Shown here in pieces: positions 13,196 through 26,151 of a stretch of DNA of 64,000 nucleotides (position 1 is its first letter; every line of letters starts with the position of its first letter). The stretch is from Amphirosellinia nigrospora (lineage: Eukaryota; Ascomycota; Sordariomycetes; Xylariales; Xylariaceae): positions 7,343,017 through 7,407,016 of the forward strand of contig SCHM01000004.1 in the NCBI GenBank assembly GCA_004123355.1, in the 5' to 3' direction. The notes beneath the pieces are model-generated. The model was not told where the DNA came from and searched no databases. It worked only from the letters and a program-made list of their open reading frames with translations. Position numbers and translations under genes: made by a program.

Positions 13196-13285
13196 AAATT
13201 AAAGTTCTTTAAATTAAAATCTTTTAAATTAAAGTTTTTTAAATTAAAGTTTTTTAAATTAAAGTTTTTTAAATTAAAGTTTTTT
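13196..13285 (-). repeat. 15-bp minisatellite in the gag-like region of G1 (6 units)
   Basis: Six units of AAATTAAAGTTTTTT type start at 13196, 13211, 13226, 13241, 13256 and 13271. On the minus strand a 15-bp unit keeps the frame and reads as a five-residue repeat (K-N-F-N-L). G2 at about 60482-60520 retains about three less-mutated units, LKDLN, LKNPS, LKDSF; G3 (about 39410-39465) has about three. Copy number therefore changed between elements. Confidence 0.85.
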
Positions 13286-15075
13286 AAACTATAATAACTT
13301 TTTAATTTAAAATTATTTTATATAATATAGTTTTATTTATAATTAATAATATTATAATTATTTAAAATAAAATAAAATAAATTAAATATAATAAAAAAAA
13401 ATTAATATTTCGTAGTTATAAAAATTTATTAAACTTTATAAAATATTTATATTTATATAAATAAAATAACTAAAGTTATTTTTAAAGCTTATAAATAGCT
13501 TTTAATTTTTATAAGTTTATTATAAATATTTATAAATTTCCGATCGTTTAAAATTTTAATTTTAATTATTATTACTTTATTAAAGCAATTTTTAATAATA
13601 TAACCTTATTAGCTATATTTAAAGTATTTAAATTTTTTTTTTTATTATAGTTTTTTTTTAAAGTTAAATTTAAAATTTAACTTATAATTTTTATTTTTAT
13701 TATTACTTTTAGTATAACTTTTATTTTTATTAATATTTATTATTAAACCTTTTTTTTTATAGTTTTTTAACTCGGGTTTTTTTTTTATATAGTTTTTAAA
13801 ATTATTATTATTAAATTTATCGACTAAATTTAAAATATAATATTTTATATTTTATAAACTTTAATAATAATATTATATTAAGCTATTATTTTATTTTTTT
13901 ATAATTATAAATATTATAATTTATTAATTTATATTTTTTTTTTTAGTTTTTTATATTATTTTATATTTTTCAAGAATTTATAATATAAAAATATTAATTT
14001 TTAATATTATAAAATATATTTTATATATTTTTAATATATTAAGCTTATTATATTATAAGTTTATTAAAATTTTTAATATATATAACTTTTTTTAATATTT
14101 TTAATTAAGTTTAAAAAAAGTTTTAATATATTAATAATTACTTATATTAATACTAGTTTTTTATACGAACTAATAAAATTTTTAAAATTATGCTTAATAA
14201 TTTTATAATAAAATATAAATTATATTAATATATTAATTAGTTTTAAATTTTTTTTAAATAGTTTTTTTTATCGAGCTTTAGTTTAAATTTATATTATTTA
14301 GCTTAATTTTATTTATAAATAAAAACTTTTTTAAGTTTTTTTATAATAAATAATTTATATTTAATATAATATTATTAAATTTTTTTAAATTTAACGATAA
14401 TAATAATAATAAATTTAGGTTTAAATTTAAAATAAAAGTAATTTTTTTTTTTTTTTAGACTTTTTTTAGTAAAATTACGCTTCGGTTTTTTTTTTTTTAA
14501 ATCGATCGATTTAAACTTTTTATAAAATTTATTTTATTTTTTTACTATTTTATTTAAAAAGCTTAATACTTTTTAATTATTTTTTTAATAATATTATTTA
14601 TTATTAAATATTTCGAATATATTTTTATTAACTAGATTAATTTAATTAACTAAATTAATTAAATCGATTAAAACTAACTTTTTATTTAATTTATTTAATT
14701 TTTTTAAATTATTAATAATTTTATTAAATTTATTTTTTATAAGTTTATTTTATACTTTATAATTAATAAATTATTTTTTGATCTTTTTTTTAAAGTTTTT
14801 AATAATTTATTATATATTTTTTTTTAATATAGCTTATTTTTATATATTTTAAAGTTATATATTATTATTTTTAGTTATTATTAAACGTTAATTTATTAAT
14901 TAATTATTTTATTAAATAATATTAATATTTTATTATTTTAATTTTTAGATTTATAATAACTTTTTTTAACTTTTTTTTAGTTAATATTTATTAATTTATT
15001 AATAACTAAAAATAGCTAAAATATATTAATTAAACGTTTTAAAAGTTAATAATCCTAAAAATATACTAGCTATTA

Positions 15076-15387
15076 TATAAAAATAATATTATATTAAAAA
15101 TAATACTAAATTAATTAGCTTAATTAATATATTTATTATTATATATTTTTAGTTTTTAGTTATAAATTAAATAAGTTATTTTTTTATTAAATATTAAAAA
15201 TTTGCTTAAATAGCTATAATAGTTTAATACTTTTTTTATCCTATATAAAAAAGGTTTTTTTTACGCGTATTATATAATATTTAGCATATATATAAAGCTA
15301 TATACTATTATACCATATAGCTACCTAAGCACTAATAATTATATAATTTATTACTAGGCTAATTAAGTATTAAATTATATGCTAACA
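15076..15387 (-). repeat. G1 right (5') LTR
   Basis: 312 bp, matching the left LTR and the LTRs of G2 and G3. On the sense (minus) strand it starts TGTTAGCATATA with an intact TG, and ends in TATTTTTATA, where TA stands for the usual CA. Immediately outside, the sense strand continues TAATAGCTAG, compatible with a primer-binding site whose leading TGG became TAA. Confidence 0.8.
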
Positions 15388-15735
15388 ATATTATTAAAAA
15401 ATATTTATAAATTAATTTTTTTATATAAAAATATTAATATTATAAAAAAATATAAAAATATATTAAAATTTAATATAAAAAATAATAATAATAAAAAATT
15501 ATATAAATATAAAATATTTTAAACGTAAATTATTAAACTAAATTATTAGTTTTAATTTAGCTAAATTATTAAATCAACTAATATAAAATATTATTTATTT
15601 TTTTAATTATATTTAATTAAAAATATATACGCCGCGTTTAAATATAATATATTTAAAAAATAAATATATAAATAGCTTTATAATTTATTAATTATATTAA
15701 TTTTTAATATATTATATTTTAATTAGTTTATTATA
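15388..15735 (+). mobile_element. E3 remnant, part 1
   Basis: Forward-oriented internal E sequence matching about 22282-22640 of E1. It continues after E2 at 29231-29562 and after H at 36455-37279, together matching about 22282-23825 of E1. Its outer edges are cut by G1 on the left and G3 on the right, so only about 1.5 kb of this oldest E copy is left. TTATA at 15731-15735 is the left target-site duplication of E2. Confidence 0.75.
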
Positions 15736-15865
15736 AAAAAAAAAACGAAAAAAAATAATTATTATATTAAAAGTATATAGCATTTATTTATTTTGTTTAA
15801 ATATGCTTAGCTATAGCTAGCTCCGCTAGCTATTAATAGCTATCGATAAGCCGGTGGCCTATTTA
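15736..15865 (-). repeat. E2 right-end (3') terminal repeat
   Basis: About 130 bp, reverse complement of the termini at 19507, 26018, 40097 and 47878. The segment 15801-15865 is little mutated and contains the GCTAGC-rich inverted region typical of the family. Confidence 0.8.
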
Positions 15866-16179
15866 GTCCGGGGTAAACACTAGCGCGCCCTCGCGCTTTT
15901 TTAAATATTTAAATCTATTTAAATCTATATATAAACTATTTTAAAGTATATATATTTTTTATTTTTTTTATTTATAAATAGTTACTTTTTAATATAAATA
16001 ATTTTAATAAATTTTTATAAAATTTAGTTTTTTTTATAACTTTAATTTATTTAGATTTTTAGTATATAATTTTTTTTTTTTTTTTAACGTAAGCTTAAAT
16101 AGTTTTTTTTATTTAGGTTTTAATTTTAGCTATTTTTTGTTTTAATAAATAAAATTAAATTTTCGATTTTAAATTATAA

Positions 16180-16399
16180 TGTCACGATTAGTGTCCTTTA
16201 TAGAGGCAAAGCTCCTAGTTAGGGTCCTATTTATATATTAATTAAGAAATATTAAGCTAGATCTAAGATTTAGCGGCTAATTTTATTTATAGGGATTTTG
16301 TGTGTATGCACGGTAGGGCTGATTATGTGACTCTAGGTGGGTCCCGCAGGGACCCACTGTATCCACTGTATCTACTATATCTGGTTAGCCACCCGTGAC
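16180..16399. mobile_element. P: 220-bp unmutated insertion in E2
   Basis: A G+C-richer block interrupting E2; the E1 counterpart (reverse of about 25690-25740) has no such block. It begins TGTCACG and ends CGTGAC, so its ends are inverted over six bases, and it is flanked by TTATAA at 16174-16179 and 16400-16405. Inside is a perfect 9-bp-arm hairpin (16337-16357) followed by three imperfect 9-bp units of ACTGTATCC type (about 16356-16382). The TG start and TGTCACG/CGTGAC ends resemble solo LTRs of Ty3-type elements, but the size also suits a MITE. No open frame of note. Confidence 0.75.
16337..16357. repeat. Perfect 9-bp hairpin in P
   Basis: GTGGGTCCC (16337-16345) and GGGACCCAC (16349-16357) pair exactly around the loop GCA. 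Confidence 0.95.
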
Positions 16400-19300
16400 T
16401 TATAACTTATAACCGTAAAAAGCTTATTTTTTTACTCGAGCGTTTTTTATATATTTATTTAATTTTTTTAAATTAATATTAAAGCTAGCTAATATATCGA
16501 ACTATTTATTTATTTATAATTTATGTTAATAATTTAAATTTATTTATAATTAAAGTAATTTTTAGCTTAATAATATTAAATAATAAATATATTGTTTAAA
16601 CGTTTTTTATAAATAATATTTATAATAATTTAGCTAAACTATATTTAATAGTTTTTATATATTTAAAGTTTAAATATTTTATTAATAATAAAATTTTATA
16701 TTTTATAACTTGCTGTTTTTATATTTAAATTATTTATTTAAGCTATAAAATAAACTATTATTTTATTAAATATTATTTACGCTATTTTATTAAATATTTT
16801 TATTAGTTTAATATTTAATATAAAATTAATAAAGCGTTAATTATTTTTATTTTTTTATTTTTTATATAATTTTAAAAGTTCTATAAAAATAAATATTTTT
16901 AAATTAATATATAGTACTAATAGTAAAATATTTATTTTATTAGTTTAACGTTTTATTTTAATAAATATTATTTTAGCTATATAATTAATCGTAAAATAAT
17001 ACTAGCTATATTAATTAAAATAGTTTACTATATAATATATTAATTTTTTTATATAAATATTAAAAAAGGTTAATAAAATTTATTATTATAACTTAAAATA
17101 ATTCGTAAATAATAATAAATAAATTAAGCGCTACTATTTTTTAAAGTTAAAATAAATATATTATAAACATTTTAATATATATTTAGTAATATTTATAGTT
17201 ATAATAAACTAATATATTAATTAGTTTATTTTTTTAAAAATAATTAAAGTATAATAATAACCTAATAAATTATATTTTATTATAATATTTTTAATATTTT
17301 TTTTATATAAATATTATTTTTAGTAATTTTTAAAATAATGTTTTAATTAACTGTTTTATATTTTAAAGTTTTTAGCTTATATATTAATACTATATACTTT
17401 AGCTTTTTTTATTCGTTAAACTTTTTAACTTATATAAATACTTTTATATATTTAAATACTAAAAAATATATAAACTTATTTTTTAATATATTATTTAATA
17501 CTAAATTATTATTAAAATAATATAATAATAAATCCGGGATAAAATTAATATTATTAGCGTTATTAAATAATACGTTATATTAAGCTTTATATTTTTTTTT
17601 AAAGTTATTTAACTAGTTTTATAATTTTATTAGTTTAAGTTATAACGTATTTTTATATAATTTATTAATAAACGTTTTTTTTTATAAGTTATATATTTAA
17701 TAATATTTATTAATATTTGTTTATTTTATTTTTTTAAATTTGTTTTTTAAATCTTTATTAATATTTTTATAATAATAATATTATTTAAATAGTTATTTAA
17801 AAAATATATAGTACGTAATAATATATTTATTATTATTTTTTAAGCTTATAATATATATATATAAACGTTAAAAAGCTATAGTTTATTTATTTATTTATAT
17901 AAATATTTTAACGTTCGGCAATAAAAAAAAAATAAATAGTTTATAATCCGTATAAATAATAAATATTTTTAAACTTAAAATATTTTTTATATTTTTAGTA
18001 GAATTTTATAATAATATATAATTTTTTTTTATAAATATTAATTTTTTACGTTAAAATAATAAAAAACTATTATATATATAAATTTAAATATTTTTTTTAA
18101 TATTATAAAATATAATATTTTTTTATAAATAAATATATTAAAATATATTTTAATAAATTAATTTATAATATAATATATATTTTTATAGCAATAATTATTA
18201 ATAAGCTTAATAATTCGAAAATAAATACTTTATTAAACTTTTATTACTATAATATATTTTTTAAAAATATATTAAAAGTCGAGCTATTTTAAAACAATTT
18301 TTTATTTATTTATAAATAAAGCTTATAATTTCTATAAATTTTTTTACTTTTATTTAGTTTTTAATACTAGCTAGCTTTAAAAACGTTCGGTTTTATTTTT
18401 TTTAATTGCTATTTTATTATAAATTTATAAATTATTTTTAAAGTTTTTATTTTATTATATCCGATTAATATTTTTTTAAATAATAGTTTTAGTTTTAATT
18501 ATAATATTTTTAGTAAAAAATAATATTTAATTTATTTTAATTATTTTTCGACTATTTTATATAAATATATTATTAATATATTTTATAGCGTAAAAAAAAC
18601 GTCCGAAGTTTTAAAACAATAAAAAATTTAAATTAAAAGTTAAATATAAGTTTAAATATAATCTTTATTATTTTTAATATAAAATATATAGCTAATTAAA
18701 TATTTTATAGTATTTTTATAAATTATAATTAAAAAACCTAAATATTTCGAATATTAATATATAATAATAATTTAAATATATATAATTAATTAATATTTAT
18801 ACTTTAAGTTAAACTTATAATATAAACTAATTATAAAAATGTTTAGTTTTTTATATATATTTATAAATAAAAAACTAATATTTAAAAAATCTTTTTTTTT
18901 TATTATAGTTTAATATAAATTAAAGCTTTTTTATAGTTTTATATTATAACGTTTTTATTTTACTAACTAAAACTAATATAGCTATTTAGTTTAAAAACTT
19001 TTATTAGTTATAATAATAAATTTAAATATATTTATTAATATATTATTTAATTAAAATATTTAATTAATATAAGTTTAAATATAATTAAAATCGCTTAGTT
19101 AATTTATTTTATAGTTTTATTTTTTTTTTAGCTTTATTTTATATATAAAAAGTCGGTTAATTTTATTATATTTTTAATATTTACTGCGCTATAATTTTAT
19201 ATATATTAAATATATATATAATATTTATTATTTATTTTAATATTAAAAAGCTAAACCGCGGTTTTATAATAATTTTATTTGCGTATTATTTTGTTAAATA

Positions 19301-19506
19301 TTTTTTTTTAATATAATTAATCGATATATTATTTTTCGATCGGTAAGAAATTTAATTTTTAGTTTTTTTTTTATATATTATATAATTTGTTTTTTTTTAA
19401 ATATAATAAACTAATTTAAATATATATATTAAAAGCTAATATAAAATAAACTATAAAGTTATTTATATATTTGTTTTTTTAATATATTATATTTAAATAT
19501 AATATA

Positions 19507-19638
19507 TAAATAAGCCGTTGGCCCAATAATAGCTATTAATAGCTAGCGGAGCTAGCTATAGCCAAGCATATTTAAACAGAACAAACAAGTATTACGCACC
19601 TTTAATATAATAACTACTTTTTTTTCGCTCTTTTTTCT
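19507..19638 (+). repeat. E1 left terminal repeat
   Basis: About 132 bp, starting TAAATAAGCC and ending near CTCTTTTTTCT. It holds the 12-bp palindrome GCTATTAATAGC and a GCTAGC...GCTAGC pair, then AAACAGAACAAACAAG and ATTACGCACC. The boundary may be off by one or two bases because the flank is AT repeats. Confidence 0.8.
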
Positions 19639-22600
19639 AATAACAAAATAGGACACTAAAAGAAAAAAATCCTTTATAAGCAGTAAGTACGCCTAAAAAT
19701 TAAATCTTAATAGCTTTTTATAAAAAGCACTTTATATAACGTTAATATTATTATATTTATTTTTTATTAATTATTTGTTTAATTAAAATAAATAAAGCTT
19801 AAAGTAATTATTTATAAGTATTTTATCTAAAAATACTTTTTTAAAACCTAACTTTCGAAAATACTATTTAAACCTAAATAGTTCGCTAATAAAGCCCTAA
19901 TACTTACCTAAAAACGATTATTTTAATAATTAATCGATCGTTTAGCTTTTATAAATATAATAAAACTAGCGCAAGTAATACTTAACTTTAGTTTATATAA
20001 ATATTTTAATAATATTAAATTATCGTTTAAATAACTTTAATAATTTATTTAATAGTTTAAAAAATTAAATATACCCGGGAAATATTACTTTTATTTAAAG
20101 TTATTTATATTATTAATATATTTTATATTAAAAAAGCTATTATTTTTATAAATTTAAATATTAAACTATAAAAAATTATAAAAAAATATTAATAATATAT
20201 ATTATAAAAAAAAACCTATTAAAACTATAATAACTTTTTTAAAAATAATATTTAAACTATTTAATAAATAATAAAATTTATAAAACTAAAAACTTAATAT
20301 ATATTAATTAAAAAAAAAAAATTTTTTATTTAATATTATAACTATATTTAAAAAGCCGTAAAATAAGCAAAAATTTAAAATATGCTAGGACTAATATTAT
20401 ACTAAATAATAAAACTATAGCTAGATTTTTAATAAAAAATACTTTTTTACGAATAATTATTTTTAAATTCGTTAATAGTTTTAAAAATTATAATTTATAT
20501 TAAAAACTTTATTATAAAAACTACTAGAATTAAAATATTAAAAAAATACTTCAAAATTATTTAAAATTTTAAAATAATTATTAAAACTAAAATAAAAACT
20601 AAATATATAAAATAATAAAAAATAAAAACAATTCGTAAAATTTTATAAAACTTTAAATATTTCTATTAAACAGCTATTAAAAATATTAATAACCTTGCTT
20701 TATTAAAACAAATAACTTAACTACTCCCGCTAATTATTAAATTTTTAACCGTTTTTAATTTACTACGTCTAAAATTACCTTTTTAATTAACCTATTATAA
20801 TATAATATATTTTATATAAAATAAATATATTAAGAAATTAAACAAACTAATTAGCTATTAAATATTATAATTATTACTAAATAAAACATATATTAAAAAA
20901 TTACTTTTACGTATACTAGTTAAAATCTAATAAAAATTAGCGAAATAACTTATATAATAATAATAATAGTTATAATAATAACTATATAAACAAAAAAAAA
21001 TATAAAAACTATAGCTTATATAACTAAAAAAGTTACTAAGGTTATAATAAACTATTTTTAAAACAACTTTTACTTATAAAGTCTTAAATTATCTATTAAT
21101 TAATAGCTTTAAAATATTAAGAAAAAATAAAAAAATCTATTTTCGTTATAATAAAAAAAGCTATATATAGCCGTAGTATATATTAAAATAAAAAAATAGC
21201 TATAATAATAAAAATAAACTTATTTAAAAACAAAAATATTATTAGTACGTAAGTTTATATTATAAAGCTTTATTTTTAAAAAGTTTAATCTAAATTAGCT
21301 TAATTATACTATAATACGTTTGTTAAAAAATAAAAAAAAATATTTATTTATAAGTATATATTTAATATATATAAAATATTTAATATTTATAATAATTTAA
21401 TTATAATAAAAATCTTTTTGAAATATTAAGTTATTTATTATATAAAAATAATAAATAATAATATAACTTTAAAATAAAATTTATAAAATTTTATAGCTAT
21501 ATTTTAAACTATATTTAATATTATAATAAACTAGCTATTAAAAAATAAAACTTACGATGTTTAGTTATAAATGTTAGTAAATAGAAAATAACTAAACGTA
21601 TATTAAACTATATAAAGTATTATGAATTTAAAAATATTATTATATGCTATAAAAAATTAAAAGCTAAAAAAAAAAAAATATAATAACTATAAAACTTTTT
21701 ATAATAAACTAAAATTTATATTTTTATAAACTTTTTTAATTAAGCCTGGATTTTATTTATATTATTTTAAATATTTATTAACGCGAATTAAAAAAAAAAC
21801 TAAAAATATAGCTAAAAAATATACTAAAATAAAAATTATAATTTTTATAATAAAATATTAATTATATACGTTAAACGCGTATAAAATAACTTTAGTTATT
21901 AAATTACCGTTAAAAAAAAGTTATAATAAATATTATAAAAAAAACTTTAATTAAATAAATTATAAAAAATAATATTAACTTTATTTATTTTAATATTATT
22001 AAAACTTTAATATTTTAATCTATTAATTATTTATTATAAAAATAAAGTTCTGCTATTTTATTAAATTTAAACGGATAAACTAAAAAAATAAATAAGTTTA
22101 TAATATTAATATAATAATTATAAATATTATTTATTTTATATAAGTAATAATATAATTATTAAAAAATAAAAAAAATATTTTTTTTACTATTAAAATTGCT
22201 ATAGCTATAAAACGTTATAATATTATTTAATATTTAAAGTTTATTTTTTATTATAAAAAACCTTAGCGCTAAAAAAAAGCTAATAATATTAAAAAAGCTA
22301 ATAATATATTAAAAAGCATTTATAAGCTACTTTTTTATACAAAAAAACATTAATAGTATAAAAAAATATATAAAAATATATATTAGGATTTAATATAAAA
22401 GTAATAATAATAAATAAAACTATATAAATATAGAATATTTTAAACGCGAGTTATTAAACTAATTATTAGTTTTAATTTAGCTAAGTTATTAAAACAGCTA
22501 ATATAAAGATATTATTTATTTTTTTAGATTACGTTTAATTAAAGGCATATATGCTACGTTTAAACGCAATATATTTAAAAAAGCAAATATACAAACAGTT

Positions 22601-23820
22601 CTATAGTTTATTAACTATATTAGCTTTTAATATATTATATTTAAATTAGTTTATTATATTAAAAAAAAATAAGTTATATAATACGTAAAAAAAAAAAAGC
22701 GAAGTTAAATTTTTTACCGATCGAAAAATAATATATTAATTAATTATATTAGAAAAAAAAATACTTAACAAATATAATATAAATAATAATTATTTATAGG
22801 ACTGTAGTTTAGCTTTTTAATATTAAAATAAATAATAAAATATTATATATATATTTAATATATATATAAAATTATAACGTAATAAATATAAAAATATAAT
22901 AAAGCTAACTAACTTTTTTATATAAAGTAAAGCTAAAAAAAAGTAAAACTATAAAAAATTAGCTAAACGATTTTAATTATATTTAAATTTATATTAATTA
23001 AATATTTTAACTAAATAATATATTAATATAAATATATTTAAATCTATTATTATAGCTAATAAACGTTTTTTAAACTAAGTAGCTATATTAGTTCTAGTTA
23101 GTAAAAATAAAACGCTATAATATAATAACTATAAAAAAAGCCTTAATTTATATTAAACTATAGTAAAATAAAAAAAACTTTTTAAATATTAGTTTTTTTT
23201 TGTTTATAAATATATATAAAAAACTAAGCATTTTTTTAATTAGCTTATATTATAAGTTTAATTTAAAATATAAATATTAATTAATTATAATATATTTAAA
23301 TTATTATTATATACTAATATTCGAAATATTTAAGTTTTTTTAGCTATAGCTTATAAAAATATTATAAAGTATTTAATTAGTTGTATATTTTATATTAAAA
23401 ATATAAAATTATATTTAAACTTATATTTAACTTTTAACCCGAACTATTTTTTATAGCTTTAAAAGCTTTAAATATTTTTTTTTACGCTATAAATATATTA
23501 ATAATATTTTAGCTTATATAAAATAATAAAAAAACAACTAAAATAAATCGAATATTATTTTTTACTAAAATATTATAGTTAAAACTAAAACTATTATTTA
23601 AAAAATATTTATTAAATATAATAAAATAAAAACCTTAAATAATTTATAAATATATAATAAAAAATAATTAAAAAAATAAAACTAAACGTTTTTAAAGCTA
23701 ACTAATATTAAAAAATTAAACAAAAATAAAAAAGTTTATAAAAGCTATAAACTTTATTATAAATAAATAAAATTATTCTAAAATAACTTAACTTTTAATA
23801 TATTTTTAAAAAAACATACT

Positions 23821-24195
23821 ATAATAAAAAAGCCTAACGAAATATTTGCTTTCGAATTATTAAACTTATTAGCAGCCGCCGCCGTAAAAATATATAATTA
23901 CGTTATAAATTAACCTATCGAAATATACTTTAATATATTTATTTATAAAAAAAATATTATATTCTATAATATTAAAAAAGAATACTTAAGCTTATATTAT
24001 ATAATAGTTTTTATTTATTTTAATATAAAAAATTATAATATTATAAAAAAAAACTATATACTATTATAAAATTCTACTAAAAATATAAAAAATACTTTAA
24101 GTTTAAAAATATATCTATTATTTATAAATTATAACTATTTATTTTTTTTTAATATTACTAAATATCGAAAATATTTATATAAAATAAACAAATAA
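23821..24195 (+). pseudogene. Partly open forward frame in E1, product not recognised
   Basis: The frame of 23848 reads through with stops only at about 23911 and 24069 before closing at about 24196, unusual for this window. It includes the segment AFELLNLLAAAAVKIYNY, encoded at 23848-23901, where GCA GCC GCC GCC escaped mutation. Many Lys, Asn, Ile and Tyr codons presumably replace Glu, Asp, Val, His and Cys. I know no transposon protein with this pattern. E3 retains a more degraded start of the same region (about 37200-37275). It cannot make a functional product; it is useful only as a fingerprint of the family. Confidence 0.4.
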
Positions 24196-26017
24196 GCTAT
24201 AATTTTTTAACGTTTATATTATTTATATTATAAGCTTAAAAAATATAATAATAAATATATTATTATATTATATTTTTTTAAATAATTATTTAAATAACCT
24301 ATTATATTATAAAATATTAATAAAATTCGAAAAATAAATTTAAAAAAATAAAATAAACAAATATTAGCAAATATTATTAAATATACAACCTATAAAAAAA
24401 AATATTTATTAATAAATTATACGAAAAACAACTAATAAAAAACATATTATAGCTTTTTATTTAACAAAACTATAAAATTAGTTAAATAACCCCGAAACAA
24501 AATATAAAATATAATATAAACGCGTTATTTAACAATATTAATAATATTAATTTTACTTCGGACTTATTATTACGCTATTTTAATAATAATTTAGTACTAA
24601 ATAATATATTAAAAAACAAGTTTATATATTCTTTTTAATATTTAAACGTATAAAAATACTTATATAAATTAGAAATTTAATAAATAAAAGAAAACTAAAA
24701 TATATAATACTAATATATAAAGCTAAAAACTTTAAAAATATAAAACGGTTAACTAAAATATTATTTAAAAACTATTAAAAATATTTTATATAAAAAAAAA
24801 TAAATATATTATAACAAATATATAACTTATTAAGTTATTATTACGCCCTAATTACTTTAAAAAAAATAAACTAATTAATATATTAGCTTATTATAGCTAT
24901 AAACGCTATTAAATATATATTAAAATACTTATAATACGCCCGTTTTAACCCTAAAAAAACAGCCGCGTTTAATTTACTTATTATTTATAAACTATTTTAA
25001 ATTATAATAATAACTTTATTAAGCTTTTTTTAATATCTATATAAAAAATCAATATATTTATTATATAATAAACTATTTTAATTAGTATAGCTAATATTAT
25101 TTTACGATTAATTATATAATTAAAACAATATTTACTAAAACAAAACGTTAGATTAATAAAACGGGCATTTTATTACTAATATTATACGCCGACCTAAAAA
25201 GCGCTTTTATTTTATAAAACTTTTAAAATCGCATAAAAAACAAAAAAATAAAAATAATTAACGCTTTATCAGTTTTATATTAAAATATCGGACTAATAAA
25301 AATATTTAATAAAATAGCGCAAATAATATTTAATAAAATAATAGTTTATTTAATAGCTTAAATAAATAACTTAAAATATAAAATAATAAGTCGTAAAATA
25401 TAAAAATTTTACTATTAATAAAACATTTAAACTTTAAATATATAAAAACTATTAAATATAGCTTAGCTAAATTATTATATAAATACCGCTTACGAAAAAT
25501 ATTTAAATAAATATATCTACTATTTAATACTATCGAACTAAAAACTATTTTAATTATAAATAAGTTTAAATTATTAAATAAAAAGTTATAAATAAATTTA
25601 ACTATATAATATTAGCTAACTTTAATATTAATTAAAAAATTAAATAAATATATAAAAACGCTTAAACAAAAAAGCAAACTTTTTATAATTATAAATTATA
25701 GCTTAAAATTAAAAACCTAATTTTTATTTATTAAAACAAAAAACAGCTAAAATTAAAACCTAAATAAAAAAACTATTTAAACTTATACTATAAACAAAAA
25801 AAAAATTACTTGCTAAAAAATCTAAATAAATTAAAAATTATAAAAAAACTAAGTTCTATAAAAATATATTAAAACTATTCGTACTAAAAAATAATTACTT
25901 ATAAATAAAAAAAATAAAAAATATATACTACTTTTAAAACAATTTATACGTAAACTTAAATAAATAAATTTAAATAACTTAAAAAAGCGTAAAAGCGCGC
26001 TAATATTTACCCCGGAC

Positions 26018-26151
26018 TAAATAAGCCGTCGGCCCAATAATAGCTATTAATAGCTAGCAGAACTAGCTATAGCTAGGTATATCTAAATAAAATAAACAAA
26101 TATTACGTACTTTTAATATAATAACTATTTTTCCCTTGCTTTTTTTTTTTT
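26018..26151 (+). repeat. E1 right terminal repeat
   Basis: 134 bp, directly repeated with 19507-19638. It is preceded by GCGCGCTAATATTTACCCCGGAC, the same junction as in E2 at 15866-15890 read in reverse, confirming the internal boundary. Confidence 0.8.

Larger units (their letters stand above)
7311..15387 (-). mobile_element. G1: RIP-degraded Ty1/copia-like LTR retrotransposon
   Basis: About 8.1 kb bounded by two direct repeats of about 300 bp (7311-7609 and 15076-15387) and homologous throughout to G2 (55530-62640). Sense is the minus strand: the 5' end (right side) begins TGTTAGCATATA, and eight A residues (complement of 7610-7617) precede the 3' LTR like a polypurine tract. From 5' to 3' (right to left) come a Lys-rich gag-like region (about 14.6-13.0 kb), a copia-type integrase trace near 11.9-12.1 kb, and a long remainder where reverse transcriptase and RNase H would be expected but are not readable. 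Integrase ahead of the expected RT region is copia order. All frames are broken. It is longer than G2 because of the inserts N and S1 and an expanded minisatellite. Confidence 0.8.
15736..19506 (-). mobile_element. E2, 3' half (reverse orientation)
   Basis: Reverse complement of the right half of E1 (about 22545-26151), starting with a terminal repeat at 15736-15865. It resumes as 26152-29225 after E1. Without E1, E2 is about 6.84 kb (including P), close to the 6.65 kb of E1. It is flanked by TTATA at 15731-15735 and 29226-29230. The first part of the interior, 15866-15900, escaped most mutation and shows the bases next to the terminal repeat: on the sense strand GTGTTTACCCCGGAC, not a polypurine tract. 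Coding frames are destroyed. Confidence 0.8.
19507..26151 (+). mobile_element. E1: complete but degraded E-family element nested in E2
   Basis: 6.65 kb with direct terminal repeats (19507-19638 and 26018-26151), inserted in reverse relative to its host E2. The flanks ATATA at 19502-19506 and 26152-26156 form a 5-bp duplication, and joining the flanks restores the continuous E sequence seen at about 22540 of E1 itself. The forward strand is A-rich and carries the better residual frames (for example near 20000-20150 and 23821-24195), all with stops. I do not recognise reverse transcriptase, integrase, protease or transposase in them. No obvious primer-binding site follows the left repeat, and the sequence before the right repeat is GTTTACCCCGGAC-like rather than purine-only. 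The family is LTR-like in architecture but unassigned. Confidence 0.75.

Noticed and set aside
20960-21050. Zinc-knuckle-like spacing of Tyr residues in E1 (decayed Cys and His)
   Set aside because: Three of four positions can be fitted after undoing mutations, but the last is misplaced; too weak to call gag.
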